Shown: piece after piece, positions 50,849 to 58,730 of the stretch
How the letters are laid out: every line of letters begins with the position of its first letter
Numbering within the stretch: the first letter of the stretch is position 1
Assembly: GCA_937959285.1 (NCBI GenBank)
Contig: CALGAR010000003.1
Coordinates: 77,121 to 141,120 of the forward strand
Origin: an uncultured Bryobacterales bacterium
GTDB taxonomy: Bacteria; Acidobacteriota; Terriglobia; Bryobacterales; Bryobacteraceae
Direction of reading: 5' to 3'
DNA length: 64,000 bases
Notes under the pieces: generated by a model
Database searches by the model: none
What the model saw: the letters and a program-made list of their open reading frames with translations, nothing else
What the model was told of the DNA's origin: nothing
Translations under genes and position numbers: made by a program

Positions 50849-51180
50849 GATACTCGCTCGTCAGAAAGTTAACCCGCAACGGATCGCTGGCTGAGCTCGC
50901 CGCCTACAACGATTTTAGACGGACCGACGCTAGTAAAGGCGAGAATGTTCTCCTTAAGGTTACTGAAACTGAACACAGCCCTTGTCCTTCTGAGGTTTTT
51001 GCCGGCTGCGCTTCACCGCAACCCTAGCCAACCGGCCCAACGGCTCGCCTTTATGACGTATCTTATTACACAAAAGGCATTTCCAGGCACGCAATAACTT
51101 ACGCGGCGGATGAGTCCGGGGCTGCCTCCCCTGGCAGGTTCCGTGGTTCGGGGGCAACCCCTTTTTGGAGGCGGAAGAGA
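50849..51180. other. 332-bp gap between the adaptor and a GAF-like gene
   Basis: I see no supported gene. A 65-residue minus frame (51157-50960) is basic and begins with TTG without a good ribosome binding site. A short GGGG-CAA-CCCC hairpin followed by TTTTT at about 51150-51166 could be a weak terminator reading rightward, though no plus-strand gene is upstream. Confidence 0.4.
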
Positions 51181-51636
51181 CTACTGTGCGTAACTGGTGC
51201 GCAACGAGCCACTTGCTCCGTTCGCCGAATGCACCAGCTGAGCCAGTTCCTGCGACAGCGTGTCGACGAATTTCAGCAATGAGACCAGCCGGAACCGTGA
51301 CGGGGCTAACTCAATGGTAAGGTGCCCGTAGGTAATGCCTCCGGCCACGATATTCCGGGAGAAGATGGATCGGGGCGCGTTCGAGCCCTTCTTTACCCTC
51401 GCTTCCTGTTGAAATTCCTCAACCCGTCCGTTGGACGGATTCCGCAACGTAATGCACAAGCTCACAGCTCCCGTAATTTCAAGAGCCAGTGTCCCAGCCC
51501 GCTGCAAGACCTCGGCCAAGGAGCTCCCGGAGGCAGTGAGCTTCTTGATTTTCGACGCCAGCGCCGCCAGCGTCCGATCTGGATCACCGCTTTGGGCAAG
51601 CTCCAGGTGATCTATGGAAACACGAGTGGATCGCAC
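51181..51636 (-). CDS. Small protein with GAF-like appearance
   Basis: A 151-residue cytoplasmic protein. Helix LAALASKIKKLTASGSSLAEVLQRA is followed by strands ALEITGAVSLCITLRNPSNG and GITYGHLTIELAPS, ending in a helix LVSLLKFVDTLSQELAQLV. This helix-strand order looks like a compact GAF or PAS-type sensor domain, but no conserved ligand motif can be named. Start: GTG 51636 with AAGGAG six nt before it. It is monocistronic, 216 bp upstream of the receptor's stop. Confidence 0.65.
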   Translation of the reverse strand: MRSTRVSIDHLELAQSGDPDRTLAALASKIKKLTASGSSLAEVLQRAGTLALEITGAVSLCITLRNPSNGRVEEFQQEARVKKGSNAPRSIFSRNIVAGGITYGHLTIELAPSRFRLVSLLKFVDTLSQELAQLVHSANGASGSLRTSYAQ

Positions 51637-51813
51637 CCTGATCTCCTTATGAATTCCAGACTTGAATTGGCAGATAGAGGGATTGGGTTTAGGCCGCCGC
51701 TTGGGACCAACAACAAAAGAGGCAGAGACCGGAGAGAAGATTGTGAAGTCCCTGCTTGTACTGCATACGAATTTGAGAATACGGAACGATCTGAAGGCTT
51801 GTCAAATGAAATA

Positions 51814-51837
51814 GCCGGCGGAGAGGGCCCCGCCGGC
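51814..51837 (-). terminator. Hairpin downstream of the large receptor
   Basis: An 8-bp perfect stem (GCCGGCGG with CCGCCGGC) around 8 nt, placed 16 bp after the receptor stop and followed on the minus strand by TATTTCATTTG. It is a likely rho-independent terminator with a broken T-tract. Confidence 0.6.
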
Positions 51838-51852
51838 CGAATTTGTCGCCTA

Positions 51853-54800
51853 TTAAAAGATCAGCTTCAAGGCAAACTGAATCGTCCGGGACCACTGCGA
51901 TTCTGCAGTGACAGCTCCAAAGGCGCTGGACGTCGGCTCGGTATTCGGAGGCGAGAACTGAGCGTGATTGAAAGCGTTGATGAACTCAGTCCGGAACTGC
52001 AGTCTTAAGTTCTCCCGGAGTTGTGTGTTCTTGAACACCGAGAGGTCCCAGTTGTTGATGCCGTCTCCACGGATGCCGCTGAATCGAAGCGGCATGGTTC
52101 GCACGTTCGCCCCTAGCTGACGTGCTGGAAGGCGTTCGAACGCGTCCACGTTGAACCACCGGTCCACCGTACGCTCGCTCGCTGGAAGCGGGACGTCCTT
52201 GAGGTCGCCGCGGAGAATTGCATTGCCGAACCCCAAGGCCGGGCCACTTTGGTACTGGTAGATCGCCTGCACCTGCCAGCCGCCGAAGGCTGTGGCAGCC
52301 GCTCCGGAACTGAGGTACCGCTTTCCCCGGCCGACCGGCAGTTCCCACAAGCCGGTGACAACGACGCGGTGAGTGCGATCCTGATCGGAAATCGCGCGTG
52401 CCGGCTGGGTGTCGAACTGGTTCAAGTAACTTGTGGCCTCCATGAACTTGGACCAGGTCCAGGACAGGTTTACGGTGTAGTCGCGTGAGAAACGCTTTTC
52501 GACCCTCGTCTGCATCGAGTGGTACCACGAGTATCCGTTGTTGTCCCACATCAGGATCGACGTAAAGTGCGGGAACGGACGCAAGAGCTGAGACCGGGCG
52601 ACGTTCGCGCCGGACAGATTGGTGCGCGGAAGAAGGGGGTAGAACGGATTCGGAACGTTCGTGCTCAGGAAGTCGATCGCCGCCTGGTCGCGCTCCGGCG
52701 ATGTGCTGTAGTACTCACGCGGTACAGCGTTCAATTGCCGCTCTGTTCGCAGATTCGTGCCGCGATTTCCAACGTAGCCGACCTCGACAACCACATCCGA
52801 CCCAATCTGCCGCTGCACGCTCAACTGCCAGCGTTGGACATACGGATTAAACAGCGACTGGTTGAAGAACCGGATGTCCTGGCCCACGAACGTGCTAAGC
52901 CCGCCCGCGGCGCCCAAACCGCGATCGATTCCTTGCGGAAACGGGTTGTCGAGGCGGGCAATAAACGTTTGCCCATTATCGGCGGACGGTACGAGAGTGG
53001 TCGCCCGGCTGAAACCAGATTGAATCACCTGCTGCCTTGACGTTCCGATCAGCTCGTTGAAGATCCCGTATCCGCCTCGAACGACAGTTTTATCGGTAAC
53101 CTGATATGCGAAGCCGAAGCGCGGCATGAAGTTGTTCTTGTCGCTCTTCCATAGCTCGCGAGGGTTACCGGCGAAGGTCAGGCCTCCCAGGACTTTGAAA
53201 TTTTCGGGGGCGATTTGCGGGATGGGATTGAGAGCATAATTTGCTCGCGCCGCGTCTTGAATCGGGTTCGGAGTGGTAGCATCGAACCCCTGCACGGAAC
53301 GGTTATACCGCTCAGTCGGCGCAGTCTCCAGTTCATACCTCAGGCCGAGCGAGAGCGTCAGTTTACGGTTGACGCGCCAGTCGTCCTGGATGAACAGGGC
53401 GTGGCCGAGATTCTGCATCGCGTACGAGTCATTTCGGTCGATGAGACCCGCTGTCGGAAGGCCGAGGAGAAAGCTCGCCAGGGATTGACCGAGCGGTGCT
53501 GCAGGAGAGTTGTCGAGCGGACCCCGCGTCCAGTCCGTCCCAAAATCGATCCGTCCCGAGGACTGCCCGAGCGAGCGCGAATTCTCACGCCACACCCTCA
53601 AAGCATATCCATAGCGAAGGCTATGCGCGCCGACCAGATGCGTAACGTTGAAAGCCCCTTCGTGAGTGTCCGTTCCGCGGAAGCTCTTCGTGTGACTTCC
53701 GAGTTCCCCGTAACCCGCGACCCGAATATTCGGGAGCTTGAGCCCATCCGAGGCGGCCTCTCGAATCGCGCTCACGAAACTGCTCTGAAAACCCAGAGTC
53801 GTCAGATCCATGTCCTGATGGACCGGCGTGTTGCCCTCGAGGAAGCGAGTGTACCCGTAGCGAGTGTTCAAGACAATCGCCGAATTCAGAACGTAGACAT
53901 CATCGAAAACGATTCCGCGATTGCGGCGCTGGAAATTGGAGCCGACTGCTCCGTTGAAGCGGACATCGTATAGCTGCTCCCGATCATTGAGATCGCCGCG
54001 CACAAAGATGCGGTGGTTATCCGAAAAGTTGTGGTCTACGCGAAACAGGTGGCTGCCGAACTCGTCCGACTCAGGCCCCGGAGTTGTCCAGTTGTTATTG
54101 CCGTCGATCGTACCGGCCTGGTTTGGCTGATCCCAAAACTGCGCGATCCTGCTTGCCACGGGATCGATACGGCTGGCCGGGATGATGTTGTTCGGGAACG
54201 GCTGTCGGCTGAACCGCCCGTTCGGCGCCGGGGTAATGGTCGCCGGGTCATAGATCTGATACTGTGGACCGATTGCCAGCAGGGATGAGAAATCTCCCTG
54301 CCTCTGAGCGGGAAGCGGAACGGCGGTGGTGTAGGTGCCTCGGGGGTCAGCGCTGTGAATCCCCTCGTAGACATACGTCCAAAACGTTCTGTTTCTCCCG
54401 TCGTAGACCTTCGGCAGGTACATGGGTCCCGTCCCGCTGACGCCCCAGCGATTCAGTCGAATCACCGGCTTTTCAAGCCCGGCGCGGTTGGAAAAGAAGC
54501 GGTTGGCATTCAGGACAGGATTTTGCAGGAAGTGGTAAGCGGTGCCGTGAAGCTGGTTGGTGCCAGACTTTATGCTCACGTTGATCGAAGCCCCAGTGGC
54601 AAAGCCCTGGCCTGCATCAAAGTTTGCCGTGGTGATGCGGAACTCCTGAACGACATCGGCAGGCGGTATATAGGCAACGGCCGTCCGCTGATTATTCGGG
54701 GCCCCATCCATGGTGAACTCCGTGTTCCCCGTCCGCGTTCCGTCAGTAGCAATCGACGACGGCGAGCCGACATCGAAAGGACGCGACCACCCGCCTGTTG

Positions 54801-55281
54801 AAAGATTCATGACGCCTGGCGCCAGCTGTGCCAGCATGATCGGATTGCCGTCCTTGAGAGGCAATTCGGCAATACGCTTCGACTCGATGATGTGCCCCAT
54901 TGACGCACTCGCGGTCTCAAGCAGCGTCGCGGACGCGGTCACGTTGACCGTTTCGCTCACGGCGCCGAGCTCTAATTGCACGTTCACCGGAATTCTCTCG
55001 CTGACACGCAGTTCAATATTGGTACGCTCCACGCGCTTGAAGCCCGGATGCTCGACCCGAACGGTGTAGATACCCGGCAGGAGGAACGGTACGAGATACT
55101 CGCCGTTGTCGTTGCTGACAGCGGTGCCCGCGACACCAGAATTGACATTGATGACGCGGATGGTTGCACCCGGTACCCGAGCACCCGCACTGTCTGTGAT
55201 CGTGCCCAGAATCTGCCCTCGGGTATCTTGACCGTAGACGGACAGGGCCAACGTCAAAAGAGCAATCAATAACCTGACCAT
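51853..55281 (-). CDS. Second large Oar-like TonB-dependent-receptor family protein
   Basis: A 1142-residue outer-membrane receptor of the same type as that at 14530. Signal peptide, carboxypeptidase-regulatory domain (about 20-105; ILGTITDSAGARVPGATIR, GEYLVPFLLPGIYTVRV), plug with PLKDGNPIMLAQLAPGV, then barrel. It ends FALKLIF, with the aromatic last residue typical of outer-membrane barrels. The start is ATG 55281 with GGGGGA before it rather than a TTG five codons upstream. It is monocistronic and followed by a hairpin. The substrate is unknown. Confidence 0.9.
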   Translation of the reverse strand: MVRLLIALLTLALSVYGQDTRGQILGTITDSAGARVPGATIRVINVNSGVAGTAVSNDNGEYLVPFLLPGIYTVRVEHPGFKRVERTNIELRVSERIPVNVQLELGAVSETVNVTASATLLETASASMGHIIESKRIAELPLKDGNPIMLAQLAPGVMNLSTGGWSRPFDVGSPSSIATDGTRTGNTEFTMDGAPNNQRTAVAYIPPADVVQEFRITTANFDAGQGFATGASINVSIKSGTNQLHGTAYHFLQNPVLNANRFFSNRAGLEKPVIRLNRWGVSGTGPMYLPKVYDGRNRTFWTYVYEGIHSADPRGTYTTAVPLPAQRQGDFSSLLAIGPQYQIYDPATITPAPNGRFSRQPFPNNIIPASRIDPVASRIAQFWDQPNQAGTIDGNNNWTTPGPESDEFGSHLFRVDHNFSDNHRIFVRGDLNDREQLYDVRFNGAVGSNFQRRNRGIVFDDVYVLNSAIVLNTRYGYTRFLEGNTPVHQDMDLTTLGFQSSFVSAIREAASDGLKLPNIRVAGYGELGSHTKSFRGTDTHEGAFNVTHLVGAHSLRYGYALRVWRENSRSLGQSSGRIDFGTDWTRGPLDNSPAAPLGQSLASFLLGLPTAGLIDRNDSYAMQNLGHALFIQDDWRVNRKLTLSLGLRYELETAPTERYNRSVQGFDATTPNPIQDAARANYALNPIPQIAPENFKVLGGLTFAGNPRELWKSDKNNFMPRFGFAYQVTDKTVVRGGYGIFNELIGTSRQQVIQSGFSRATTLVPSADNGQTFIARLDNPFPQGIDRGLGAAGGLSTFVGQDIRFFNQSLFNPYVQRWQLSVQRQIGSDVVVEVGYVGNRGTNLRTERQLNAVPREYYSTSPERDQAAIDFLSTNVPNPFYPLLPRTNLSGANVARSQLLRPFPHFTSILMWDNNGYSWYHSMQTRVEKRFSRDYTVNLSWTWSKFMEATSYLNQFDTQPARAISDQDRTHRVVVTGLWELPVGRGKRYLSSGAAATAFGGWQVQAIYQYQSGPALGFGNAILRGDLKDVPLPASERTVDRWFNVDAFERLPARQLGANVRTMPLRFSGIRGDGINNWDLSVFKNTQLRENLRLQFRTEFINAFNHAQFSPPNTEPTSSAFGAVTAESQWSRTIQFALKLIF

Positions 55282-55432
55282 TAAGCTTTCCCCCAAACCT
55301 CAGCAGGGGAATCTATCACACTGTCAGCGCTCTATCAATTGCTAAATGACATGTTGCCGTTTGAATGTGGTGATCGAACGTTCTTGGAGTGGCAAGTAAC
55401 GAGAATCTGTTGCGGAGGATCAGTGGCTGCGA

Positions 55433-55521
55433 TGGTGCCCGGGGTGGGACTCGAACCCACACACCCCTTTCGGAGTAAAGGATTTTAAGTCCTTTGCGTC
55501 TGCCGGTTTCGCCACCCGGGC
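55433..55521 (-). tRNA. tRNA-Leu(UAA)
   Basis: An 89-nt tRNA. The acceptor arm GCCCGGG/CCCGGGC, a D-arm with GGTGGCGAAACCGGCAGACG, the anticodon stem AAGGA/TCCTT with loop CTTAAAA (anticodon TAA), a long variable arm and GGTTCGAGTCC in the T arm are visible on the minus strand. A discriminator A and an encoded CCA end at 55433. The long variable arm confirms the Leu class. Confidence 0.97.
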
Positions 55522-55572
55522 TTCTCCCTCATTATAGAGGACGGGCCACTTCGAACCCGGCTGGTGTGTCGG

Positions 55573-56082
55573 TCACGCCTCGCCGAGCGCCTGCAGCTTG
55601 ATGAGCTGGATCTGCCCCGCGTGATAAACGGCATGACATGTAATGCCGAGCACGAGGTTAAAGACGTCCTTCTCCGGGAGTGCCGAAACCACTTTCCCTT
55701 CCGCAATATCCGCGACGAGGGCAGACAGCTCCTGATACTCGCTGTCGAGCAGGACGAGGATTTGGGGCCAGCTCAGGCCGCCCGTTCCGAGCAATTGAAA
55801 CCAGTCGTCTCCTTCGAGAGGGAACGGATCAACGGGCTCGGTGATCAGGCGCTCGCGCACCGAGTGCACCTGGTAGGCATGGTGAACTACGATCTCGGCA
55901 ATGTTGTGACGATCGGGGGATGATCGCCAGAAAGCGAGGTCGGTCGAGACGTCGGAGATTGCGGTCTTCAGATCGGGTCCGTGCCAGGCTCCGGGCCCAT
56001 ATCCCTCGGCGAGGATCCGCGTCAGGATGGCGGAATCTACTTCCTCAGGAGTCGCTGCCCCGGCGTAGTCATCCGCGCTCAT
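55573..56082 (-). CDS. DinB/YfiT-superfamily protein
   Basis: A 169-residue four-helix-bundle protein. The metal-binding histidine pattern is present: His67/68 in IAEIVVHHAYQVHSV and His150 and His154 in GITCHAVYHAGQIQLIK. The superfamily holds metal-dependent thiol transferases and damage-induced proteins; the reaction is unknown here. It lies just beyond tRNA-Leu on the same strand. Confidence 0.88.
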   Translation of the reverse strand: MSADDYAGAATPEEVDSAILTRILAEGYGPGAWHGPDLKTAISDVSTDLAFWRSSPDRHNIAEIVVHHAYQVHSVRERLITEPVDPFPLEGDDWFQLLGTGGLSWPQILVLLDSEYQELSALVADIAEGKVVSALPEKDVFNLVLGITCHAVYHAGQIQLIKLQALGEA

Positions 56083-56252
56083 CGTAACCTCCTCTCCTGA
56101 ACCAGCTGAATGTCAGCTACGAATCAAGATGCTGTGCGGGGCAACTGCATTTCAGTCCCAGGGCGTTACGTCTTCCGGTCAGACATTGGCCGCATCTGCT
56201 ACGGTGAGCCGGCCGCCGGGCAGCCGCTTGCGAAGTCGCAGGTTCCCGTGAC

Positions 56253-56975
56253 TTAAGGCAGCTCCGGTGCGACTTCTTCCGGTTTGGTCACGCCGGGAGG
56301 AAGCTCCATGATGCGGATGTTCCGGAAGTGAATCTCAGCGCCTTCGGATTCCAGGCAGAGGTACCCCTTCTTCTGCGTGGACCGGCTGATGCCATTGACG
56401 AACTTACCATTGACAGCGAGCTTGATCACGCCATCCACCGCCACCACGTCGTAAGTGTTCCATTGACCGCGACCGAGACAGCGGTTTTCGATCGACATGC
56501 TTCTTTGTCCGCGGGGGTTGTCTGGAACCGTCTTGACGCCGCCCACGCCGAAGAGCTCGCCGTGTACATAGGCGAGGGGTGGCATCACGCCGTCCTTCAT
56601 GTGCAGCTTTGGCCAGTCGAGTTCGAGCATCTGAACTTCCACGCCGTCTGGCAGCCGGGTCTTCGGGTCGGGCCGGGCGCTGCTCCAGACAAAGACGCCG
56701 GAATTTCCGCCGGGTTCGATGTGCATCCACTCGATGTGGAGGATGAAGTTCTCGTACTGCTTTTCGCTTCGCATGACGCCGATTGGTTTCCCGCGGCAAA
56801 TCAACACGCCATCACGCACATACCATGTGTCTTTATCTGTGTTTACGTTGACCCAGCCGGTCAAATCTTTGCCGTTGAACAAACTGCGGAATTCAGGTAC
56901 GCTCGTATGCGTCTGGCCGCTGCCCGCTGCTGCAAGGCAGAATCCCAGCGTCAGCACCGCAAGTGATCGTCTCAT
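56253..56975 (-). CDS. DUF1080 (3-keto-disaccharide hydrolase) exported protein
   Basis: A 240-residue protein with a signal peptide (about 1-20) and one DUF1080 domain: FRSLFNGKDLTGWVNV, TWYVRDGVLICRGKPIGVM, ENFILHIEWMHIEPGGNSGVF, DGVEVQMLELDW and QWNTYDVVAVDG. Family members include 3-keto-glycoside hydrolases and many proteins of carbohydrate-degrading bacteria. The fold is a beta-sandwich. It stands alone, so its glycan is unknown. Confidence 0.9.
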   Translation of the reverse strand: MRRSLAVLTLGFCLAAAGSGQTHTSVPEFRSLFNGKDLTGWVNVNTDKDTWYVRDGVLICRGKPIGVMRSEKQYENFILHIEWMHIEPGGNSGVFVWSSARPDPKTRLPDGVEVQMLELDWPKLHMKDGVMPPLAYVHGELFGVGGVKTVPDNPRGQRSMSIENRCLGRGQWNTYDVVAVDGVIKLAVNGKFVNGISRSTQKKGYLCLESEGAEIHFRNIRIMELPPGVTKPEEVAPELP

Positions 56976-57217
56976 CTTTGCCTCCCTGCTTCAAAGATGA
57001 TCGTATCTCAGTGCAGCACAATTGCGCGGGCGTGAGGCTCAAATGGGCCGTTACGTGCAGGAATCTCAATTGAACGTGGCGAGCCGAACGGGCACTCCGA
57101 GAGGGTGAAGCGGGCCTCCGCCGGTCTGTAGAAACAGAAACCGCCAGATTCACTGCAGGGAGATGGAGCACCTAGTGAGAAGGGTTTGCATACAGCAAGA
57201 AGGGCCAGGAGACTGGC

Positions 57218-57685
57218 GTGATCCCAGCCTCCTCTGCAGGACTCACCGCAATGCGTAATTCAGAGCAAGGCCCGGTTCGTATCCTCCTTGTTGAGGACAA
57301 CGCTGGTGATGTCTTCCTGCTAAGAGAAGCCCTCGCACGCTCCGACCTGTCGCATGAGCTGACGGTCCTGGAAGACGGAGCCGTGGCAATAGATTTCCTG
57401 CGTCAACGCGGCAAATACGTCGGCAAGGAGCTTCCCGATTTGGTTCTGCTTGACCTGAATCTCCCGCGAGTGGATGGCGCCGTAGTCCTGAGCCTGTTTC
57501 ACGAGATTCCATCGCTGCAAAAGATTCCCGTTGTCATCCTTAGCTCATCTCAATCGCCGCGGGATGCAATGCTTGGCGCCACTCTCCCTCGATCCATGTA
57601 TCTTCACAAGCCTTCAGACCTGGATGAATTCCTGGATCTCGGTATGGTCATAAAACGCTTCTGGCAGAAGGTGCATCAGCAGTAG
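57218..57685 (+). CDS. Single-domain response regulator (CheY/Rcp1-like)
   Basis: A 155-residue receiver. The acidic pocket is in LLVEDNAGDVFLL, the phospho-acceptor Asp in LVLLDLNLPRVDG, the Ser in VVILSSS, and a Lys in MYLHKPSD. The DNAGD text and long alpha4 region fit the Rcp1 type that pairs with hybrid or phytochrome-like kinases. There is no output domain. GTG 57218 has AGGAG six nt before it; an ATG at 57251 would shorten it by 11 residues. No kinase is adjacent. Confidence 0.88.
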   Translation: MIPASSAGLTAMRNSEQGPVRILLVEDNAGDVFLLREALARSDLSHELTVLEDGAVAIDFLRQRGKYVGKELPDLVLLDLNLPRVDGAVVLSLFHEIPSLQKIPVVILSSSQSPRDAMLGATLPRSMYLHKPSDLDEFLDLGMVIKRFWQKVHQQ

Positions 57686-57714
57686 GGAGCGTTGTCGCGC
57701 TCCCGAGGGCACAG

Positions 57715-58206
57715 TTACTGCTGATGTGCTTCCAAAAACCAGAGCAGCTTGTCGACTGCGCGCGAGATCTCAGTGAAGAGATCGGCGGTATCGGCGTCAT
57801 TGAGCTTCGCGGCGTAGTCGATGGACTCACGAACAGTACGTCCAAATGCGGCCAAAGCCGAGGAGAGGGCTTCGACGTGGCCGCTTCCCGTGGTGAGATC
57901 GAGCGGATACTCAGGCAAAGTGGAGGCGCGGCCAACAGCCTGAATGGTCCCCTCCGCGATGCCCCCTAACTGCACAACTCTTTCCGCCAGATCGTCGGAA
58001 AACGCCGCAATTTCACCTGCGGCCTTATCAAAAAGTTCGTGAAGGCTGAAGAAATTCGGCCCCCTCACGTTCCAGTGCGCCTGCTTTGCCTGCGCGGCGA
58101 GATCAATGCTTTGGGCCAGGACGGCGTTGAGGCGCTGGACAAGATTCTGGCGAACCTCATAGGGCAAATCGTTCTTTGTTGTCTGAAGCTTTGCTGCTGT
58201 TGGCAT
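57715..58206 (-). CDS. dps: Dps/ferritin-like DNA-protecting protein
   Basis: A 163-residue protein. The Dps signature is clear: QAHWNVRGPNFFSLHELFD and EIAAFSDDLAERVVQLGG, with His, Asp and Glu of the ferroxidase site at the dimer interface. It stores iron and binds DNA under starvation and oxidative stress. The start is ATG 58206, with CGAGGAG before it; an upstream in-frame ATG at 58254 is less good. A strong hairpin lies between it and the upstream DUF465 gene, so it has its own promoter. Confidence 0.92.
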   Translation of the reverse strand: MPTAAKLQTTKNDLPYEVRQNLVQRLNAVLAQSIDLAAQAKQAHWNVRGPNFFSLHELFDKAAGEIAAFSDDLAERVVQLGGIAEGTIQAVGRASTLPEYPLDLTTGSGHVEALSSALAAFGRTVRESIDYAAKLNDADTADLFTEISRAVDKLLWFLEAHQQ

Positions 58207-58297
58207 TTGTTTTCTCCTCGTACTCGTATATTTTGATGCAGCATTCCCTGCCAAGGGCGCAAGTTCAATGGAGGACCGAATTTCAGACTCAAAAACG

Positions 58298-58340
58298 AAA
58301 AACGCCCGTTTCCGGAGCGGAACCGGGAACGGGCGTTTTT
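58298..58340 (-). terminator. Strong rho-independent terminator, usable on both strands
   Basis: AACGCCCGTT (58301-58310) pairs with AACGGGCGTT (58328-58337); flanking AAA/TTT pairs extend the stem to 13 bp. T-runs lie on both sides. It sits after the DUF465 gene (minus strand) and upstream of dps. Confidence 0.85.
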
Positions 58341-58365
58341 TTGCTTCAGATGCGCACTTGACGCT

Positions 58366-58602
58366 TCAACTGACTTGCTGCGTCCGATAGCGGTTTATGA
58401 TTTCCATCATCTGGTCCTTGATGTGCAGCTTCAGCTTCTTCAGACGCTGTTCTTCGAGCTCGTCTTCGGGCGTCACATGCGGCAGACTCTCGATTGCCTG
58501 TATCTGCCGTTCATACTCGGAATGTTTTGCAGCCAGCTCACGAAATTCCTGGTTGGTTGCCATCAAGTGCGCCTTCAGCTCTTCGTGGGTATTTAAATCC
58601 AT
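58366..58602 (-). CDS. YdcH-like DUF465 small helical protein
   Basis: A 78-residue protein. It is almost all helix: LNTHEELKAHLMATNQEF, SEYERQIQAIESLPHVTPED and EEQRLKKLKLHIKDQMMEII are the DUF465 pattern with the L-K-K-x-K-L-x-x-K-D element. Function unknown. The start is ATG 58602, with CAAGGAG upstream; the longer frame to 58704 has no family support. It ends in front of a strong terminator. Confidence 0.82.
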   Translation of the reverse strand: MDLNTHEELKAHLMATNQEFRELAAKHSEYERQIQAIESLPHVTPEDELEEQRLKKLKLHIKDQMMEIINRYRTQQVS

Positions 58603-58730
58603 AGGGCGGTTCTCCTTGGTGAAGGTTGCCACGCCGAGTCGGTTGATGCGGATAGCAGGCTCGGTGGGTATTGTTTGTTTTTCATTGTGAGGACGACCGG
58701 TCACCGAGGCCAGCCGTCACCCAAACATTA

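Noticed and set aside
50960..51157. 65-codon basic minus-strand frame with a C-x2-C
   Set aside because: TTG start with no ribosome site and only one pair of cysteines; insufficient support.
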